A program made the translations under genes and the position numbers. Source: Streptomyces antimycoticus (GTDB taxonomy: Bacteria > Actinomycetota > Actinomycetes > Streptomycetales > Streptomycetaceae). From it: a stretch of 64,000 nucleotides of DNA. The notes below the pieces were generated by a model that was given only the letters and a program-made list of their open reading frames with translations, was not told the DNA's origin and did no database searches. The stretch spans positions 10,106,001-10,170,000 of the forward strand of contig NZ_BJHV01000001.1 of the NCBI RefSeq assembly GCF_005405925.1. Direction: 5' to 3'. Shown in pieces: positions 17,426 to 25,818 of this stretch (the first letter of the stretch is position 1; every line of letters begins with the position of its first letter).

Positions 17426-17700
17426 GGCGCCAGGATAGTTCCCCCCAATCCCGCTGCCGCGAGCGGCGCCCGCCCACGATCTATCCCGGCAGGGTCCCGA
17501 CGTCGGTGGGGAGGCGTCACCGCTTCGGGCCACGACCATGTCCGGCCGGACAAGAGGGACGATCGGAAGTGCCGCGCGCGAAAAGGGGCCGGCGCCAAGC
17601 AACGTCGGCCCCAGCGGGCCCAGCTGGCCGCTCGGGTCGTTCGCCGGCCCCACCTGGACCGACTGCAACGAGGCGGAGAGTCCTCGACGACTTCGCCCAG

Positions 17701-18198
17701 CTAAGCGTTGGTCAGCGCGGTCCGGCCGGGCGACTTCACCACGACCGTACATCCGGCGCCGAGCGCGGGGCCGATCGCCCGGACAGTGAGAACGATCGGT
17801 GAGTTCCAGGGCGAGATGATCCCAGCGACGCCCGCGGCCTCGGGGACCGACTGGAAGTACAGGCCGGGCGCGGGCTCGGCAGCACGACCGGCAACCTGGA
17901 CCGGCGCGTAGGTTGCGCTGTAACGCAGCCAGTCCACCGCCGGCGCGACCTCCCAGGTCGTCTCCCGCAGCAGTTTGCCGTTCTCCCGGGAGAACGTGGT
18001 CGCGAGATCGTCCGCCCGTGCTGCCAGGTTGTCCGCCAACTCGTAGATCGCCTTGGCGCGCGGCGCGGCGGCCCGAGACCGGCCCGTGGTGTCGAACGCG
18101 GTGCGCGCGGCCGTGATCGCGGCCTCGGCCTCGGCCCGGCCCGTGGAGTGGAAGGTGCCCACCACCTCGCCGGTCGACGGGGCGATCGATTCGTGCAC
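17701..18198 (-). pseudogene. Truncated aldehyde dehydrogenase (N-terminal third only)
   Basis: About 165 aa reads as an ALDH: IAPSTGEVVGTFHSTG, SRENGKLLRET, then GVAGIISPWNSPI, a close match to the IxPWNxP motif. It stops with TAG right after SPGRTALTNA, where ALDHs continue into the cofactor-binding and catalytic Glu/Cys regions. Those residues are all missing, so the product cannot be active. Downstream sequence shows no convincing continuation in another frame, so it is a deletion rather than a frameshift. Confidence 0.8.
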
Positions 18199-18280
18199 TG
18201 GGCCGTCCGTACTCCTCTGCCCGTAGCCCCGGTTCCGGCGATTCAGACGCCGGGTGCAGCGCAGCTAAGGTGCAAGGCTG

Positions 18281-18420
18281 ATGAAGGGATTCGTTACCGG
18301 CGGTTCCGGTTACATCGGTAAGGCTACGATCGCTGCCCTGCCTAAGCACGCGGGATCAAGGTCTGCGGCCTTCTTGCGGCCATCACCAGGCCTGCGGACT
18401 CGGCCCAGCGGTTCGTCGCC
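18281..18420 (+). pseudogene. N-terminal fragment of an NAD(P)-dependent epimerase/dehydratase
   Basis: The ATG at 18281 opens MKGFVTGGSGYIGKATIAAL, a textbook Rossmann start of an extended SDR. After one frame change near 18350 the sequence reads RGIKVCGLLAAITRPADSAQR, then nothing. The fragment runs into the 3' end of the oppositely oriented symporter gene, which probably cut it off on insertion. Confidence 0.6.
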
Positions 18421-19981
18421 GGCGGCTCTCACGGAGACTGGCCCGTCCGCCTCCTGCTTGGCTTCCGAGCCAGCCAAGAAGGAATCCAGCGGGAATGGTG
18501 ACCAGTCCGATATGTTCCAAAGGGAACCAGTGGAAGTCCTGTTGCGGCAGTAGCGATTGCGGCCGACCGGATACGGCCAGGCTGGATACTTCAAGAATGA
18601 CACACGATGTCAACGATCCGTAGAGGGTCCACAGCAGGCCTCTGTTGGTGAAGCCTTTCCAGAACAAACCGTAAACCAGGGCAGGTAGCACTGTTGAAGC
18701 AGTGAGCGCTGCTGCGAAGGAAACCAGAGCAACGACGTTCCAATGGTGAAAAGCCACTGCCAGAAAAACGTTGATTGCTCCGAAGATGACTATGACCCAT
18801 CTGGTCAGTGCCACCTCCCGATTTTCTGCAATGCGACCTCGCAAAACCACGTGCGCATAGAGGTCATGAGCCACCGATGCTGCGGCAGAAAGGAGGAGCC
18901 CAGAGAGCGTACTGAGGGCAGTTATGAAGACCGCACACGCGATCAAGGTGACCAGCGGTTTGCTGTTCATGCTGTCAACTAGCATGACCATAGAGGAGTA
19001 GCCCTGTGGATCGCTGACCGTTATGGAATGACTACCCACCAGGGCTGCTGCACTCAGTCCGACGATCACAATTCCGGTGAAGATAAGCGCCATGATTGGA
19101 AGTGCAAGAGTTGCGGCGCGCCGAGCGGCCACCCCGTGGGTATAAGAAGCTATACGCATGACAATGTGAGGCAGCACGATGGGGCCCAGAGCGAGGGTGA
19201 GGCACAATGAGAGGAGGTTCAGTCGGCCGACCGTCGTCTCGCCGAACAAAGTTCCAGATGAGTAGAATTCGCTCGCCCCGCCGCCCTGACGTCCGGCAGT
19301 TTCCAGGATACTGCCGACTTCCCAGTCGAACCGTTTCAGCACCGTCCAGATCAGCACCAAAAACACACCGAAGGTAAGAAGTACGTTGCCGATTTTGACC
19401 AAACTTGTGCCGCGCATTCCACCGAAGGCCGCGTAGGAGACGACCAACAGGCCGATGAGAATGGTGCCGATCTGTGAAGCCCAGGCAAGATTCAGCCCCA
19501 GGACGTAGGCAACGACATCGCCTACCACCACAAGCTGGATGACCGAAAGGGGGACGCAGACGGCGATTGTGACCACCGCGCCTGCGGTTCTGACATTGCT
19601 GCCGCCTATACGGCTCTCCAGAACACCGCCTAGTGTGAAGCGCTCGGTGTTGCGTAGGGGCTCGGCCAGAGGAACCATAATCACGAAACCAGCCACGGCG
19701 CTGAGGGCAACGACCATACCGTCGTAGCCGCCGAGGCTAACAGCTCCGACCCCGCTGAGAAGGACGGTAGTCGAAATGTGGTCGCCGCACAGGGCCAAAG
19801 TGTTCCAGGCTGCGGGCAGAGAGCGGTTAGCGCTGAAGAACTCGACGACCCTGTCGTCGCTGCTGATCCCGACGATCAGGCACAGAAGGAAAGAGATCAT
19901 CATGGCCAGCATCAAGGAGATAAATGGCGTGATCGAGGCGTTATCGGCCACAGTCAAGAGGTAGGAAGGGGAGTGCGTCAC
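18383..19981 (-). CDS. Sodium:solute symporter (SSS) family transporter
   Basis: 532 aa from a GTG at 19979-19981 that overlaps the stop of the upstream small membrane gene (GTGA). About thirteen membrane segments are visible, with SSS-family features such as FFSANRSLPAAWN near residue 50 and VVSYAAFGGMRGTSLVKIGN near 200. The arrangement of a small membrane protein followed by an SSS carrier resembles the YjcH-ActP acetate/monocarboxylate uptake pair. Base composition is clearly lower in GC (roughly 57% by eye) than the flanks, and A/T-ending codons are common, suggesting recent transfer. The substrate is unknown; a short organic acid is the best guess. Confidence 0.85.
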   Translation of the reverse strand: MTHSPSYLLTVADNASITPFISLMLAMMISFLLCLIVGISSDDRVVEFFSANRSLPAAWNTLALCGDHISTTVLLSGVGAVSLGGYDGMVVALSAVAGFVIMVPLAEPLRNTERFTLGGVLESRIGGSNVRTAGAVVTIAVCVPLSVIQLVVVGDVVAYVLGLNLAWASQIGTILIGLLVVSYAAFGGMRGTSLVKIGNVLLTFGVFLVLIWTVLKRFDWEVGSILETAGRQGGGASEFYSSGTLFGETTVGRLNLLSLCLTLALGPIVLPHIVMRIASYTHGVAARRAATLALPIMALIFTGIVIVGLSAAALVGSHSITVSDPQGYSSMVMLVDSMNSKPLVTLIACAVFITALSTLSGLLLSAAASVAHDLYAHVVLRGRIAENREVALTRWVIVIFGAINVFLAVAFHHWNVVALVSFAAALTASTVLPALVYGLFWKGFTNRGLLWTLYGSLTSCVILEVSSLAVSGRPQSLLPQQDFHWFPLEHIGLVTIPAGFLLGWLGSQAGGGRASLRESRRRRTAGPSPQAW

Positions 19982-20301
19982 CGGTCGCTCCCCATATCGA
20001 AAGGCTTCGCAGCGGCTCGTGGACTATCGAGCTGAATGCTGCATGCGCGGTCGTACCAGAAGCCAGATGAGAGGAGAATGATGGCCTGGCCGCCGAACAA
20101 CAGCATGCCCCAAGTAAATGAGCCCGCTACGCGGGTTGCAATCTCGTGGCCCAGGCTGAGAATAGATAGCGGCACGGTGGCTATAGTTACGGAAATGATA
20201 CCAATGAGACGGAATCCGAGTCTGCCGGCCGAGACGGGTGGATGATGTCCTGGCGGCGACTGTTCAGTCGACGAGTTGGGCGTACTTGCTATGGAACGCA
20301 C
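19978..20301 (-). CDS. Small two-helix membrane protein (DUF485-like), partner of the symporter
   Basis: About 107 aa from a GTG at 20299-20301 preceded by TAGGGAAT; a longer frame reaching 20427 exists, so the start is uncertain. Two hydrophobic helices are clear: RLIGIISVTIATVPLSIL and GMLLFGGQAIILLSSGFW. Size, topology and tight coupling to an SSS gene fit DUF485 proteins that accompany ActP-type carriers, although I do not see the full family signature. It shares the symporter's low GC content. Confidence 0.6.
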   Translation of the reverse strand: MRSIASTPNSSTEQSPPGHHPPVSAGRLGFRLIGIISVTIATVPLSILSLGHEIATRVAGSFTWGMLLFGGQAIILLSSGFWYDRACSIQLDSPRAAAKPFDMGSDR

Positions 20302-20697
20302 GAAGTAATTCCCTAGGGATAGATTCGGCGAGCGCAGGCGCGCCCTCATGGACTTATGAGCAGGACAGCAGGTCTCGCACGGACATGGTGTCGGCAGGAA
20401 AGTGGGGATCCGGCTTTGGGATGGCATCTAACAGACGTCTTATCTGCCCGCGTGCGCAGGGTGCCTCGGAGCGTCGGCGGGGGTTCCACCTCGATGACCA
20501 GACAACGGACCGGCATTGATGTGCGCCGCCGTTGCGGGTTCCGAGTACTCGGAAGCTTTGAATCGGTGGACCCGGTTTACCGGCCAGGTGTCGTATCACG
20601 GAAATGAATTGCCCTCTATAACGCTGCTGCGGATACTGCGGCGAGGTGTGCCTGCTGTTCCGTTCGCCCGACCCGCTAGGTCTCGCTCGACGGTCAT
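20302..20697. other. Upstream region of the symporter pair
   Basis: About 400 bp of mixed composition without a supportable gene; GC rises towards the right end. It should hold the promoter of the symporter pair. No convincing operator or RNA element was recognised. Confidence 0.35.
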
Positions 20698-21423
20698 CTG
20701 GTCAGCCGGTGGGCGCACTCGATTCGGATTCGAACCGCGTCGCGATCATGACCTGCATAGTGTTCATGTCGACCGCAGCCACGCTTTTCACCGCCGCAGT
20801 CGATGTCTTTGATCCTGCCCTCAACGGAGAAAGCGGCGATAGCCCTCTTCGAAGCGGACCATGCCCAGTTGCCGGTTCGGTAGAACCTGCTGGAGGTGAA
20901 GGCTCCAGCGTTGTGCTCAGCTGTAGTCGCAGCTTCCACCTCGGGTCGGGCGTCGAAGTAGCCGCTGATCGATAGAGGGCCGCGGACACATAGCTCGCCG
21001 ACCTCACTGGAGCGCGGTCTCGGTGCCCGGTGCGAGGACCACGAGGTCGTCCAGCTCGCTGATCGGGCGTCCCACTGAGTACCGGCGCGCCGCGCAATTC
21101 GCCTCGATCTCGTGGTCTCGGTGAGCCGGAAGCGTGCACACCGGTACCAGCCATGCCTTGAGCAGGCCGTACCGGGCCAAAATGGTGCCGATGGAGTTGC
21201 CGCTCTGTCCCTGGCGAAGGAGACCCACGGTGATTCTTTGGCTCGCGCGCGGCAGTTCGGCGTAGCTCAGCGGGCCGTCCGGGGTCACGACGGCCTCCCG
21301 GTCCGGGTGGGCGTCCGCGACGCGCTGCCACCGCTTCACCAGAGTTTCGGACCTCCACGCACTGCCCAAACGGCGCCGGCCGACGAGTTCAGGGGCGCGC
21401 GGTGTAAGTCCGATGTAAGCCAT
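20698..21423 (-). pseudogene. Decayed second copy of the aryl-AMP ligase
   Basis: The DNA repeats the gene at 10.0-11.7 kb with many changes. The tail beginning TGGTCAGCCGGTGG matches near 10043. The N-terminus reads MAYIGLTPRAPELVGRRRLG against VVHIGLTTRAPELVDRYRLA. About two thirds of the gene has been lost through deletions that join the N-terminal ATP-grip segment directly to the ARRYSVGRPISELD region. The A3 P-loop (LSGGTTGTPK in the intact copy) is deleted and there are several frameshifts, so it cannot encode an active ligase. Confidence 0.85.
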
Positions 21424-21429
21424 GATGAT

Positions 21430-21649
21430 CCCCTTCTAGGACCAGCAGTGAGAAGCCGGCGGAAGCGAACAAGGTCGACACGGCCAGCGAGCAGGGCGCC
21501 GATCGCGTCGGTTCGGGCTTCCCGCGACAGGTTGACCTCGACGGCGGCGCCGAGTTCGAGGCGGAACCGCTCGGCCGGAGCGCAACGGCTCCGGGCATCC
21601 GTGCATGCCGTGGTGCCGCCGTCCTCGAGCCACAGCATGCGCGCCCCTA
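21430..21649 (-). pseudogene. Decayed copy of the monooxygenase 3' end
   Basis: The minus strand reads MLWLEDGGTTACTDARSRCA and then AIGALLAGRVDLVRFR, a close match to the C-terminus of the monooxygenase at 11.8 kb (AVGALLAGRVDLVRFR). It ends abruptly at the left TA of the IS element at 21650. The other half of the interrupted copy resumes at 22543. Confidence 0.8.
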
Positions 21650-22540
21650 GGATCTGTCGTCAAATGATCTTCGGTCGGGGATCATGGTCGGGTGATACGT
21701 CGCCATGAACTGTCCGATGCCGAGTGGGCCTTCGTGCAGCCGTTGCTGCCCCGGTCCGAGCGGGGCCGCAGGCGGCTGGACGACCGGACGGTCCTCAACG
21801 GGATCGTGTGGAAGTTCCGGACCGGTACGGCCTGGCGGGATGTGCCCGAGCGGTACGGTTCCTGGGCCACGCTGCACACCCGCTTCCGCCGGTGGGCCAA
21901 GGACGGCACCTTCGAGCGGATGCTCCGGGCCGCCCAGGCCAGGGCCGACGCGGCCGGGGACATCGAGTGGCTGGTGTCGGTCGACTCCACGATTGTCCGG
22001 GCCCACCAGCACGCGGCCGGGGCGCGAAAAGGGGGCTTTGCGCCCCGGGACTCGGCCGGTCCAGAGGCGGCCTGACCAGCAAGATCCACCTGGCCTGCGA
22101 CGCTGTGGGGCGACCGCTCGCCTTCACCGTCACCGGCGGGAACACCAACGACTGCACCCAGTTCACCGCCGTGATGAAGGCGATCCGGGTGCCCCGGCTG
22201 GGACCGGGCGGCCCCGGGTCCGCCCCGGCCACGTCATCGGCGACAAGGGCTACAGCTCCAAGGCCATACGCACCTGGCTGCGGCAACGGAACATCCGGCA
22301 CACCATCCCGGAACGGTCCGACCAGATCCGCAACCGGCTCCGACGCGGCAGCCGTGGCGGACGTCCGCCGGCCTTCGACAAGCACGTCTACAAGCGGCGC
22401 AACGTCGTCGAACGGTGCTTCAACCGCCTCAAGCAGTGGCGCGGCATCGCCACCCGCTATGACAAGACCGCCGAGTCCTACCAAGCGGCCATCACCCTCG
22501 CATCGCTGCTGATGTGGGCGTGACATTTGACGACAGATCC
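21650..22540 (+). mobile_element. IS5-family (IS427-group-like) insertion sequence, 891 bp
   Basis: Perfect 17-bp terminal inverted repeats (GGATCTGTCGTCAAATG) lie at 21650-21666 and 22524-22540. They are flanked by a 2-bp TA duplication (21648-21649 and 22541-22542), as expected for the IS427 group. The element carries one transposase gene split over three frames. It interrupts the decayed monooxygenase copy, so it arrived after, or during, the decay of that segment. Confidence 0.92.
21692..22523 (+). pseudogene. IS5-family DDE transposase, two frame changes
   Basis: The first frame (21692-22075) gives the N-terminal domain LSDAEWAFVQPLLPRSERGRR and the first DDE region VSVDSTIVRAHQHA. The second part, GLTSKIHLACDAVGRPLAF, is in the -1 frame. 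The switch coincides with A4G5 at 22027-22035, consistent with programmed -1 slippage typical of IS427 elements. The C-terminal part, VIGDKGYSSKAIRTWLRQRN to VERCFNRLKQWRGIATRYDK, lies in a third frame. That second shift, near 22200, is a one-base loss rather than a known recoding site, so the element is probably transposition-deficient on its own. Confidence 0.85.
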
Positions 22541-22542
22541 TA

Positions 22543-22700
22543 GGCGGCGCGCTCGACCACCGCCGCGCCGTCGGCCTTGAACATCGCAGATCAACCCCGT
22601 GGGCACGATTGCGATCTCGGAGCTCAACTGCGCTTTTCAATTATGAAGAATTGCTTCCATCAATGTCAATCTCCTGCCGGAGGTGTCACGCAACGATTCA
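22543..22700 (-). pseudogene. Distal half of the decayed monooxygenase/promoter copy
   Basis: After the IS the sequence continues the copy. CTCGACCACCGCCGCGCCGTCGG matches 11969-11991 and the next 50 bp follow 12000-12050. It then jumps, with loss of about 1.25 kb, to a degraded version of the 13.3-kb divergent promoter, including CTTCCATCAATGTCAATC and the GGAGG of the isomerase gene. Similarity fades near 22700, which is taken as the right edge of the duplicated segment. Confidence 0.75.
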
Positions 22701-22995
22701 CCAGCGCCGCCCGGATCCGGTCCATGTCGCGCGCGGTGTTCGCGGTGGTGGTGTGCGGCAGCCTCCATGCCGTCCGCGAGACGGCCCCTTGCTCGGCGCC
22801 GGTCCGCGCGTTCCCCGCTTCCCGTCGCGGTGTGCGCGTACGGGGGCAAGTGGCCGCGCTGCTGCGGCTCATGGCCCCGACCTCGCCCTCGACGAACTCT
22901 TTCGCAGGTCGCCGGCGTGCTGCGGCCGACGCCACGCGGGTCGAAGCCGTCACGTCGTAGGAGCCAAGCACCTTCTGCGGCAGTCCTGAGCCGGT
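22701..22995 (-). pseudogene. Possible alpha/beta-hydrolase fragment
   Basis: On the minus strand near 22720-22770 the sequence reads TTTANTARDMDRIRAAL, the block found just before the nucleophile elbow in TAP-type alpha/beta hydrolases. Nothing else of such a gene is intact, and the surrounding frames are broken. It is a weak identification of a short fragment in a decay zone. Confidence 0.35.
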
Positions 22996-23018
22996 GAGCC
23001 GCCCGGACCGGCGGGCGC

Positions 23019-23270
23019 GTGGTGACACCACCGCACCGCAAGTTCAAGAAGAACGCCCCGGACTGGTGCGAGGAGATGCATGAGCGGCAGCGCAAGGCAC
23101 ATTCCTCGCGACGTATCCGGGTCGAGCACGGCATCGCCCACCTGAAGAACTGGCGGGCCCTTGCCCGCCACCTCGGCCGCCGCGAACGCATGAGCGACAC
23201 CGTTCAGGCGGTCGCCGGCCTGCTGTCGCATCAGCGGACCGCGGACCTGAACCCGACACGGCAGGTGTGA
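23019..23270 (+). pseudogene. C-terminal fragment of an IS transposase (DDE superfamily)
   Basis: 83 aa: HRKFKKNAPDW, HERQRKAHSSRRIRVEHGIA, HLKNWRALARHLGRRE, ending in a stop at 23270. This is the end of a transposase common in Streptomyces; VEHGIAHLKNW includes the last acidic residue of the DDE triad. The N-terminal and central parts are missing and no inverted repeats are seen. A fragment of the N-terminus of the same general type lies at 32.75-33.05 kb. Confidence 0.75.
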
Positions 23271-23366
23271 ACACCGAGCCCTGCCGAAGGTCCTGACGCC
23301 TCACCACCAACCATGCACGAGCTCGTTGGCCGACAACCCGTTGGCTGGACGCTGGATCAGTTCCGC

Positions 23367-23388
23367 ACTAGTCTGAAAGCGAACTAGT
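23367..23388. promoter_or_regulatory. Possible PadR operator
   Basis: Two ACTAGT boxes (23367-23372 and 23383-23388) are spaced 16 bp start to start, 36-57 bp before the PadR start codon. Each is itself palindromic. The 16-bp period would place two dimer half-sites on the same helix face only approximately; the assignment is tentative. Confidence 0.4.
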
Positions 23389-23423
23389 CGATAAAGTGGA
23401 GTAGGAGCGAAGGGGATTACGGG

Positions 23424-23771
23424 ATGCCCACTGCCGAACCCTCCGCAGGCTGGCTGCGCGGGGCGCTACCTCTGGCGCTCGCCGCCGTACTCGCCGAGGC
23501 CGACCAGCACGGGTACGCCCTGGTGCGGCAGTTGGCTGCACACGGGTTCGGCACCGTCCGCGGTGGTGCGCTGTATCCGGTGCTTGGCCGGATGGAGACC
23601 GAAGGGCTGGTCGAGGCCCGCTGGGAGCCCGGCGAGGGTGGTCCGGGCCGCAAGGTCTACCGACTCACCGACGCGGGGCGTGACCGGCTACGCGAGGAGG
23701 CGGCGAGCTGGCAGCGCTTCTCCGAGGCGATGAACCGCCTCCTGGCCCAAAACGCGAAGGACTTGTCATGA
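23424..23771 (+). CDS. PadR-family transcriptional regulator
   Basis: 115 aa. Winged-helix features are typical: ALAAVLAEADQHGYALVRQL, then GGALYPVLGRMETEGLV, then GPGRKVYRLTDAGRDRL, which is the PadR wing. Its stop overlaps the start of the next gene (ATGA), and that gene encodes a membrane protein with HAAS-type domains. PadR-HAAS pairs are a recognised arrangement in Gram-positives, the regulator repressing its own operon until a membrane or antimicrobial signal arrives. The ACTAGT repeat upstream may be its own binding site. Confidence 0.88.
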   Translation: MPTAEPSAGWLRGALPLALAAVLAEADQHGYALVRQLAAHGFGTVRGGALYPVLGRMETEGLVEARWEPGEGGPGRKVYRLTDAGRDRLREEAASWQRFSEAMNRLLAQNAKDLS

Positions 23772-24775
23772 CGGATGAGACCACCCAATGGAACGCCCGG
23801 ACGCGGCTGGCACTGGCGGCGCGGTCGGTGGACACCACTACGGCCGACACGGTGCTCGACGAGGTTGCCCAGCATTGCGCGGACAGCGGCGAGACACCGT
23901 ATGAAGCCTTCGGCGCGCCCGACGAGTACGCCGACACCGTGATCAGCGAGCGCATACCGCCCGAGGCACGCGCCGGTCTGCACGCAGATGGCCTGACCCG
24001 TGCTGACCATCTCTCCTCCGCCCTCGCCCAGATCGGCGTGGTCACACTGATAGTGGGCGTTTTTCTCTGGGGCGGCAGCGGAACCATGCTGTCTGTGACC
24101 CCGGCTGGACTGACTGGCAGTGCACTTACCGCCGTTGCTCTTATCAGCGCCTGCCTTGCGCTCACTTTCTCGGGCTCTCGGCTACGCGCCGCCGCCGCGT
24201 GGGGCCTGACCGCCCTGGTGGCCGTGATGCTCGCGGCTGTGGCCTTCACCACCCTGCCTATCACCCGCCTCGGTCGGCTGCCCGCCCCTGCTCTGTGCAT
24301 GCTGGGTGTCGTTCTGCTCTGGTCGGCCACCCGCAGCGGACCGGTTTCCCATCACGAAGGGGTCACCATGACACGCCAGACGGACGCCCACAGCCGGGAC
24401 GAGGACTGGCTGCGTGAACTCCACCAACTCCTCCGACAACGGCACGCGATCTCCCACGACCGCGCAGCCGAACTCACCCGCGATGCCGCGCATCACCTCA
24501 TCGCCACGGGCGGCGCGCCCCAGGACGAGTTCGGGCCCGTGGAACTGTATGCCCTCAAGCTGGCCGAGCAGGAGAGGTCCGGTTCCCGGTGGTGGTTGCG
24601 CCAGGACGTCCAGGCCGTGATAGTCGTGTTGATCACTCTCGGCTACCTGGTCTCCAACCTGCTTTCCGACGGGCCGCTCTGGCAGACCATCGTGGCCTCT
24701 GCCGCCCTGGCGGGAAGCCTGGCATCCCTGGTCTTCGACCTCCGACGCAAGCGCCCGATGCGCAGCTCCCGGTGA
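23768..24775 (+). CDS. Membrane protein with two HAAS-like helical domains
   Basis: 335 aa, translationally coupled to padR. Residues about 10-75 form a HAAS-like helical unit (VLDEVAQHCADSGETPYEAF, FGAPDEYADTVI), followed by four hydrophobic helices (about 85-195). A second related unit follows at about 208-275 (LHQLLRQRHAISHDRAAEL, then FGPVELYALKLAE), then two more helices and a short basic tail. So the protein looks like two copies of a HAAS-plus-membrane module fused together. HAAS domains accompany PadR regulators in the membrane-stress type of signalling; the biochemical role is not known. Confidence 0.7.
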   Translation: MTDETTQWNARTRLALAARSVDTTTADTVLDEVAQHCADSGETPYEAFGAPDEYADTVISERIPPEARAGLHADGLTRADHLSSALAQIGVVTLIVGVFLWGGSGTMLSVTPAGLTGSALTAVALISACLALTFSGSRLRAAAAWGLTALVAVMLAAVAFTTLPITRLGRLPAPALCMLGVVLLWSATRSGPVSHHEGVTMTRQTDAHSRDEDWLRELHQLLRQRHAISHDRAAELTRDAAHHLIATGGAPQDEFGPVELYALKLAEQERSGSRWWLRQDVQAVIVVLITLGYLVSNLLSDGPLWQTIVASAALAGSLASLVFDLRRKRPMRSSR

Positions 24776-25494
24776 TGGCCGCCCCCCGGTGCCCTGCTTG
24801 CCATTCCGTGTCACCGGACGTCGGCGCCGGCGCAGCAGGGTCCCGGGGGCGACCAGCCGGTGTGCTCGCAGCTTGTCCGGCAGGAGCCGACCCGTCGGCC
24901 CTGTTGGCAAGCGCGGGAGCATTACGGGCCGAGACCAGCCACATCGCTCGGCCAGAGCCGGCATCTGGTCACCGCTAGGGACCGTTTCCTGAGCGACGCA
25001 GAGTGGGCCGGGGTGTCGCGGCCGCCATGGCGTCACGGGCATCGCCCCACGCCAGAGTCCGCCAGGCAGCCATTTATCCCGTTCGACCAGGTGTCGCCCC
25101 GAGTACCTCACGGACGCCGAACGCAAGCTCCTGACCCACCTGCGCGAACGCTGGCCCGCTCTGGGCTCGACATGTGCCCGCCGCCTGGCCGCGCTCCTGC
25201 GCCGCCGCCGCAACGAACACCTGGCCCTCGAGGTCTGGCTTGCCCAAGTCCGGCTCGACAGACCACGCGGACCGCGGACCCTCGGTCGTGGCATGTGCAG
25301 TGACCAAGCCACCATTCGTTCAGCTCTGAACGCCGCTCACAGTTCAGGGGCGCGGAGGGCGATGCCATGAACATGGTCGCCGTGCCTGCGCGGCGGTCGT
25401 GGTCGCCGACGGGGCCGGCGGCTGGCTCTCCGGCGCGCCGTACGACCGGGCGATCTCGTGGGGCGAACAGCCTCCGTGATCCGGCGCAGTGGAC
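24776..25494. other. 719-bp stretch with gene fragments only
   Basis: No intact gene. Short recognisable pieces on the plus strand: FLSDAEWAGV near 24985 resembles the start of an IS5-type transposase. YLTDAERKLLTHLRERWPAL near 25100 lies in an open run of about 55 codons that I cannot assign. VVVADGAGGWLSGAPYDRAI near 25400 recalls a protein-isoaspartate methyltransferase. All are out of context and probably debris. Confidence 0.35.
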
Positions 25495-25818
25495 TCAGGA
25501 CGGCTCGCAGGCCGCCAGGTGGTCGGGGTGACCGTGCCGGCCGAGGTATCCCTCCCCGACCGTGCTGGACGCGCCCGGCGGCAGCGTGGAGCACAGGCCG
25601 GTCGCGCCGTCCTGGTAGACGACCATCACACCCACGGTGTCCGCGCAGTTGTTGGCGGCATCGGTGTATCGCCAGCTCTCGTACATCGCCACGCAGGCCG
25701 GGGCCGGCTCGGATGTCCGGTCTCCGGCGGCGGCCGGCGCGGACAGGCCGAGCGGGAGAATCAATGTTGTGACGACTCCTGCAAACGCCGCGTTCCATTT
25801 AATCCAACTATGCACCAT
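25495..25818 (-). CDS. Secreted alpha-amylase inhibitor, tendamistat/Haim-like
   Basis: 107 aa from an ATG at 25816-25818 behind GAGGAG. The first ~31 residues form a signal peptide (two charged residues, a long hydrophobic core, then SAPAAAG). The mature part aligns with tendamistat: SEPAPACVAMYESWRY, then VVYQDG, then GYLGRHGH. The four cysteines (42, 58, 76, 104) have spacings 16, 18 and 28, identical to tendamistat Cys11/27/45/73. The inhibitory triplet Trp-Arg-Tyr sits at the same offset (+7) from the first cysteine. Known function: tight inhibition of animal-type alpha-amylases. It stands alone among debris. Confidence 0.92.
   Translation of the reverse strand: MVHSWIKWNAAFAGVVTTLILPLGLSAPAAAGDRTSEPAPACVAMYESWRYTDAANNCADTVGVMVVYQDGATGLCSTLPPGASSTVGEGYLGRHGHPDHLAACEPS

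Noticed and set aside
16697..18349. A 550-residue open frame ending in a TetR domain
   Set aside because: Only the last 242 residues, from the ATG at 17425, look like protein; the rest is antisense to or beyond an aldehyde dehydrogenase fragment.
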